From positions 1 to 59,865 of the forward strand of contig JAHEPY010000038.1 of NCBI GenBank assembly GCA_019561565.1: DNA of 59,865 nt, read 5' to 3'. This document shows, piece by piece, positions 55,937 through 59,865 of the stretch (positions are counted from its first letter, which is position 1; each line of letters starts with the position of its first letter). The position numbers were made by a program, and so were the translations under genes. The notes under the pieces are model-generated. The model saw only the letters and a program-made list of their open reading frames with translations, did not search any database and was not told where the DNA came from. This stretch comes from Methanothermococcus sp. SCGC AD-155-M21. Its GTDB lineage: Archaea > AGJL01 > Methanococci > Methanococcales > Methanococcaceae.

Positions 55937-56016
55937 TGTTAAAACTAATTGGAATAATATCAATAAAAAAATAAAAAAGAAATAAAAAAATAAATAATTA
56001 AATTAAAAAAATAAAA

Positions 56017-56073
56017 CTGCTCAGCTGTCCCCAATGTCATCATATTCAGTGAAGTCGGCATTCATCATTGCAG
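56017..56073 (-). ncRNA. Box C/D guide sRNA
   Basis: On the minus strand a 57-nt unit has every element of an archaeal C/D sRNA in order: terminal stem CTGC, box C ATGATGA, 12-nt guide ATGCCGACTTCA, box D' CTGA, a 2-nt loop, box C' ATGATGA, 12-nt guide CATTGGGGACAG, box D CTGA, terminal GCAG. The guides would direct 2'-O-methylation at the base paired to the fifth nucleotide before each D box. Targets would contain TGAAGTCGGCAT and CTGTCCCCAATG; I cannot place them. A TATA-like TTTATAGA lies about 34 bp upstream (56102-56110). Confidence 0.85.
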
Positions 56074-56222
56074 TAAAATACAATATGCTATCTTCGTGAA
56101 ATTCTATAAATGGAATATTTAAAAATATATTTAAATTAAAATTATTTAATTATAGTTATTGTTTATTATATATTTTTTATCATATTCTAAATAATATATA
56201 ATTATTGTTAATTGGTGATAAT

Positions 56223-57464
56223 GTGACAGTAAAAATAGCAGAATTAACATGTGGTCCTGAATACAGTGGAGTCCAATCTGAAATTGAAAAGGCTGCCAGA
56301 GATGTTGGAGGAGATGTGGTATTTCCCGAGGTAGATTTGGAATATATTGACAGGGTTAATGAGCAATTGGGATTTCAAGTGGCATCTGCAAACTTAAAAC
56401 TTATGTTTGCAAGGGCCATGTCCATCATAGAGGGAAATTCTGATGTAGATGCTGTTTTTATAGCAACATGCTTTAGATGTGCAGAGGGAGCATTGGTTAG
56501 AAATGAGGTTAGAAGATTAATTCAACAATATACTGACCTGCCTGTTGTTATGTACTCCTTTACAGAAAGAACAAAGGCGCCTGAGTTATCCACTAGAATG
56601 GAGGCACTGGCTACCATTGTGGAGAAAAAAGCACTACTTGGTAGAAAGAGACAGGAGGGTATAAGTTTAGGAATTGATAGTGGATCTACCACAACAAAGG
56701 CCATAATTATGCAGGATAATGAGATTGTTGGAAAGGGCTGGGTATATACTAAGGATATTGTAGAATCAGCCCAAAAAGCAATTGATGAGGCTTTGAAGGA
56801 AGCAGGAATGGAAATGAAGGATATTGAAACAATTGGAACCACAGGATATGGAAGGCATACTCTTGGAGATCACTTTAAGGCAGACCTTGTCCAGGAGGAA
56901 TTGACTGTAAATTCCAAAGGGGCGGCATTTTTAGCAAACATGCAGGAAGGAGAGGCAACAGTTATTGATATTGGAGGAATGGATAATAAGGCAATATCCC
57001 TAAATAATGCCATACCTGATAACTTTACCATGGGAGGTATCTGTGCAGGTGCCAGTGGAAGGTTCTTTGAACTTACAGCAAGGAGACTTGATGTATCCAT
57101 ACAGGAATTGGGAGATTTGGCTGCCCAGGGGGATTGGAGAAATGTGATGATGAACAGTTATTGTATTGTCTTTGGTATTCAGGATTTAGTTACAGCCCTT
57201 GCAGGGGGAGCCAAACCAGAGGATGTGGCAGCGGCAGCGGCCCATTCTGTTGCAGAGCAAATATATGAACAGCAATTACAGGAGGTAGATGTAAGGGATC
57301 CTGTAATACTTGTTGGAGGTAGTAGTTTGTTAAAGGGTATGGTTTTGGCATTGGAAGAAATATTGGGTAAAAAAATCATAGTTCCTCCCTATTCTCAACA
57401 TATTGGGGCAGTGGGTGCTGCATTGCTATCTTCAGGGTATAGATACTTTAAGGAAAATAAATAA
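56223..57464 (+). CDS. Methanogenesis marker protein 15 (BadF/HgdC-type ATPase)
   Basis: A 413-residue protein with an N-terminal 2-hydroxyglutaryl-CoA dehydratase-like section ([32 protein letters not shown]) and a C-terminal ASKHA ATPase: [12 protein letters not shown] for phosphate 1, [12 protein letters not shown] for phosphate 2, [13 protein letters not shown] around the cluster Cys, and [10 protein letters not shown] for adenosine. This fusion is typical of methanogenesis marker 15, found in all methanogens and suspected to energise a reductive step. The GTG at 56223 is the likely start since GGTGAT lies three bases before it; an upstream TTG at 56205 would cover that site. Confidence 0.88.
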   Translation: MTVKIAELTCGPEYSGVQSEIEKAARDVGGDVVFPEVDLEYIDRVNEQLGFQVASANLKLMFARAMSIIEGNSDVDAVFIATCFRCAEGALVRNEVRRLIQQYTDLPVVMYSFTERTKAPELSTRMEALATIVEKKALLGRKRQEGISLGIDSGSTTTKAIIMQDNEIVGKGWVYTKDIVESAQKAIDEALKEAGMEMKDIETIGTTGYGRHTLGDHFKADLVQEELTVNSKGAAFLANMQEGEATVIDIGGMDNKAISLNNAIPDNFTMGGICAGASGRFFELTARRLDVSIQELGDLAAQGDWRNVMMNSYCIVFGIQDLVTALAGGAKPEDVAAAAAHSVAEQIYEQQLQEVDVRDPVILVGGSSLLKGMVLALEEILGKKIIVPPYSQHIGAVGAALLSSGYRYFKENK

Positions 57465-57919
57465 TAATTATTATTAACTTGTTTTATAAGATACTTGTAT
57501 TACGTTGCAATAAAAAATAATAAATTAAAAATAAATATAAAACTAATATAAAGTTTATTATCTTAATAAAATATATACTAAGAGTATAAAAATTAAATAG
57601 AAAGAAAAGATATAAATAAAGGAAGATATTTAAGTCCCTATCTTAGCCTGATGAATTCAATAATTTTCCTGCAAAAGGATTTTGCCTGCCTCCCAGTGCT
57701 TAGGATCATATTAGGAGTAAGGATGGGATTTTTACTTTTTATGTTTTTATTCCTTTTTAAATATTTTTAAAATCATAGATTCTTTTATTTTATCTTGATT
57801 ATTCTTTATTTTTTATTATTATCCTTATTTTTTTATATTATTTTTTTAAAATTCTTATAATTTAAAATTTTTATAATTAATTTAATGATTATATTAAAAT
57901 TGGAAACCACTGTGAAAAT
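57465..57919. other. Intergenic region with a plus-oriented MITE-like copy
   Basis: The core lies at about 57629-57800: AAGTCCCTATCTTAGCCTGAT, TTTTCCTGCAAAAGGATTTT, GCCTGCCTCCCAGTGCTTAGG, then TTTTTAAATATTTTTAAAAT. This is the best-preserved core in the window. No clear TATAGTC end is seen to the left. The rest is A/T-rich with no gene. Confidence 0.6.
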
Positions 57920-58741
57920 ATGCATGAGAGAATAAGGGAGATTAGGATAAAATCCTCATTTAAAAACTTAGATTACTTATATGCAAATAGGGAAATAGAC
58001 CTTCAATTATACCATAGTTTAAAATATCTTTTAACATTGAGGAGTAAGGACTTTGAAGGTTTTATAAACTATTTATCAAATAATAAGTCTCACAATAATA
58101 GTGATGGTAGTAATAGTTTTGATAATAATAAAGAGGATGAAAAAAGAAAGGCAATAGTGGCATTTAGTGGAGGAATAGATAGTACAGTTTCAGTTATTAT
58201 TTCCAAAAAAATTTTTAATGTCTTAGGAATTACCATTCAATCTCCCATAATAATGAACAGTGAAAGTAAAAAAAATATATCCTCACTTGCAGATAAGTTG
58301 AGAATATCCCATAAATTCATAGATGTGGATTTAGAGGATATTGAAATAGATACCTTAAATGGAAAATACCATCCCTGTGGAAGATGCCATAGTAAAATTG
58401 AAAATGCCATTTTAGGTTATGCCAAAGAAAACAATATTAACTATATAATATATGGAGATATGTTATCAACAGGATATTTATCCATTATAAAGGAGGATAA
58501 AAATATTTTAAGGATCAACATGCCCTCCTATCTGGTCCTCACAAAAAATGAAAATAGGTTATTGGCATCAAAAACCTACAATATTGAAATAAGTCAAAAA
58601 TATGGATGTCCTCTCCTAAAAAAAGCCCACAAATATAATAAAAATAAAAAATTCACAATTCAAAGGATTCTAAGGGAGGTAAGGGCCCAAGTAATAGATG
58701 AGGAAGAGGGATTGGAAAATATATTACAAATACTTTTTTAA
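57920..58741 (+). CDS. PP-loop ATP pyrophosphatase, substrate unknown
   Basis: A 273-residue N-type ATP pyrophosphatase. The PP-loop is AFSGGIDSTV (SGGIDS at 83-88), a CxxC-type pair is HPCGRCHSK near residue 152-155, and a second cysteine-containing end is KYGCPLLKKAHK. Such enzymes adenylate a substrate for thiolation or amidation, for example in tRNA thiolation or sulfur incorporation; the CxxC pair supports sulfur chemistry. There is an Asn/Ser-rich low-complexity insert at residues 54-75. The ATG follows GTGAAAAT. LarE-like or TtuA-like roles cannot be separated by eye. Confidence 0.78.
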   Translation: MHERIREIRIKSSFKNLDYLYANREIDLQLYHSLKYLLTLRSKDFEGFINYLSNNKSHNNSDGSNSFDNNKEDEKRKAIVAFSGGIDSTVSVIISKKIFNVLGITIQSPIIMNSESKKNISSLADKLRISHKFIDVDLEDIEIDTLNGKYHPCGRCHSKIENAILGYAKENNINYIIYGDMLSTGYLSIIKEDKNILRINMPSYLVLTKNENRLLASKTYNIEISQKYGCPLLKKAHKYNKNKKFTIQRILREVRAQVIDEEEGLENILQILF

Positions 58742-58843
58742 TTTTTTATATTTTTTGATTATTAACTATTTTATTATTTATTAATTATTATTTATTAACT
58801 GCTACTTATTGATTATTATTTTTAATTGTCGTCCCAATCATCC

Positions 58844-59833
58844 TTAACCTATAGCAATAGAAACTGTAACTCCTTTATTTTTTAATTTTTTAAGAATTAA
58901 CTCTATTTTATCATATTTGCCCTCGTAATAATTATTACTTAACTTATTTACTCCCAATATGGAACAAGGTTCAGATACTCCATAAACTCCAATACTTTTA
59001 AATACAAAATATGATTTATTTAAATCCTTTCTCTGGGCATATAGGTTGATTATTTCCTCTCTATTTATAATATAAACCCTTTTGTTTAATTTTTTTCCAA
59101 CCATTAATATGCCCTTTTCATGTTTTTTTATATCCACAGTTGCAAGTCCATCTATCCTCCAAGGAGGCATATCCCTTAAATAAAGGGCCTTTTTAACAGT
59201 CCAATAAACTCTATAGGGTTCAATATCCCTTCGGCAACCTATGCCTATAACGATCTTTTTTGGATTTAATACTATCTCATCATCTACAACAACATAGTCT
59301 TCTTTATGATAGTTTATATCATAGGTATTGGAGAGGTTGTTATTAATTATTTTCCAATTTTTTGGAAGATGTAAATTTACCTTTTCCCTTAGAATTTTCC
59401 TGTTAATCTTTAAAATATCCTCCCTATTAGGTTTTTCTAAAAAATAGATCCTTGAAATTTCATCAATGCCAACCTTATTATTTACGTCTGTTGCTGTAGT
59501 AAATACTACATTACTTCCCAATTCCATTCCAATTAATTTGGAGAAGTAATTCCCTCCTCCAAGATGATTTGATAACATGGGTACTATACACTTACCGAAT
59601 TCATCAATGGTAATCACAAAGGGATCCTCTCTTTTATCCCTTTTAATTTTATCAATATACTTTCTTATTACTATTCCTGTGGCCATTATAAAAATAAATC
59701 CCTTCTCTCTGCCCTCAATTGTAAATTCTTTTAAATTGCATATACAACAGTCATATAAATAATATTTCAAAATATTTTTAATTTTATGTGCCAATTTACT
59801 GCCATTTTCTGTAATATATATTATTTTTATCAT
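58844..59833 (-). CDS. cbiG: Cobalt-precorrin-5A hydrolase CbiG
   Basis: A 329-residue enzyme of anaerobic cobalamin synthesis, removing the C20 fragment as acetaldehyde from cobalt-precorrin-5A. The N-terminal domain has MATGIVIRKYIDKIKRD and LSNHLGGGN (the typical LLSGHxGGAN region) followed by TTATDVNNKVGIDE. The C-terminal CbiG_C domain has VIGIGCRRDIEP, DGLATVDIKKHEKGIL and YGVSEPCSILG. Length is normal. The gene reads away from the window edge on the minus strand, and the ATG follows an AGGTTG site. It pairs functionally with cbiMNQ far upstream. Confidence 0.93.
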   Translation of the reverse strand: MIKIIYITENGSKLAHKIKNILKYYLYDCCICNLKEFTIEGREKGFIFIMATGIVIRKYIDKIKRDKREDPFVITIDEFGKCIVPMLSNHLGGGNYFSKLIGMELGSNVVFTTATDVNNKVGIDEISRIYFLEKPNREDILKINRKILREKVNLHLPKNWKIINNNLSNTYDINYHKEDYVVVDDEIVLNPKKIVIGIGCRRDIEPYRVYWTVKKALYLRDMPPWRIDGLATVDIKKHEKGILMVGKKLNKRVYIINREEIINLYAQRKDLNKSYFVFKSIGVYGVSEPCSILGVNKLSNNYYEGKYDKIELILKKLKNKGVTVSIAIG

Positions 59834-59865
59834 TATAACAACCTGTTGATGTTATATTTTCCTTA

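Noticed and set aside
57660-57770. Small frame inside the element core at 57.65 kb encoding a hydrophobic peptide
   Set aside because: Not conserved in the other copies, which carry stops and indels, and it has no ribosome site.

Overview
The window is very AT-rich archaeal DNA from a hydrogenotrophic methanogen, almost certainly order Methanococcales (Methanothermococcus/Methanotorris/Methanocaldococcus-like). Evidence: a complete Eha-type energy-converting [NiFe] hydrogenase operon, a CfbC-like F430 reductase, the methyl-CoM reductase activation ATPase AtwA, methanogenesis marker 15, an HmdB-type radical SAM enzyme, archaeal TFE, TFB, Gar1, Nip7, RadB and Hel308, BRE/TATA promoters, GGTGAT-type ribosome binding sites and a KlbA intein. 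The order ATP-grasp, TFE, HD protein, two TadC-like proteins, intein-bearing KlbA, TFB, Gar1, HmdB resembles, from memory, the MJ0776-MJ0785 region of Methanocaldococcus jannaschii.

Layout. 0-4.6 kb: a partial gene, a 1068-residue multidomain Ser/Thr kinase with a seven-bladed propeller, and cfbC. 4.9-6.8 kb: two small CRISPR loci flanking a bacterial-type ferritin. 7.1-11.5 kb: ilvE, a methyltransferase, cbiMNQ (no cbiO) and a broken CBS/RCK_C gene. 11.5-22.8 kb: the Eha operon on the minus strand (ehaA to ehaO plus three polyferredoxins) behind an HTH regulator, with a mobile-element remnant between ehaC and ehaD. 23.4-26.1 kb: biotin ligase, tRNA-Glu, tRNA-Arg, and a t6A methylthiotransferase. 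26.2-27.0 kb: an IS630-like remnant. 27.2-36.5 kb: ATP-grasp/TFE, HD protein, type IV pilus-like cluster with a KlbA intein, TFB, Gar1. 36.8-45 kb: HmdB, Nip7-like, an unknown protein, GlmM, DRG GTPase, methionine aminopeptidase, tRNA-Leu. 45-49 kb: the mevalonate-entry operon (HTH regulator, HMG-CoA synthase with a frameshift, thiolase, an unannotated 57-residue CooT-like protein, DUF35 protein). 49-59.8 kb: DUF1786, RadB, an MJ1244-like protein, DUF134, AtwA, Hel308, a box C/D sRNA, Mmp15, a PP-loop ATPase and CbiG.

The most striking signal is the second CRISPR locus. Its distal repeat is an ordinary 30-nt repeat split by a 49-bp hairpin-rich insert. All seven other repeats are a 29-nt chimera: the leader-side half of the old repeat joined to the first bases of the insert. 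This is what would be expected if the adaptation machinery measures a fixed distance from the leader end and so rewrote the repeat after an insertion. The other locus carries the same insert at nearly the same junction in its distal repeat.

A second theme is a degenerate family of short intergenic elements (at least seven copies, one inside the Eha operon). They share TATAGTC-type ends with an IS630-like transposase remnant and are therefore probably MITE derivatives. Several frameshifts (HMG-CoA synthase in C6, KlbA in a 9-base homopolymer) could be either sequence errors or real changes. All gene identities come from reading the sequence; no database search was run.
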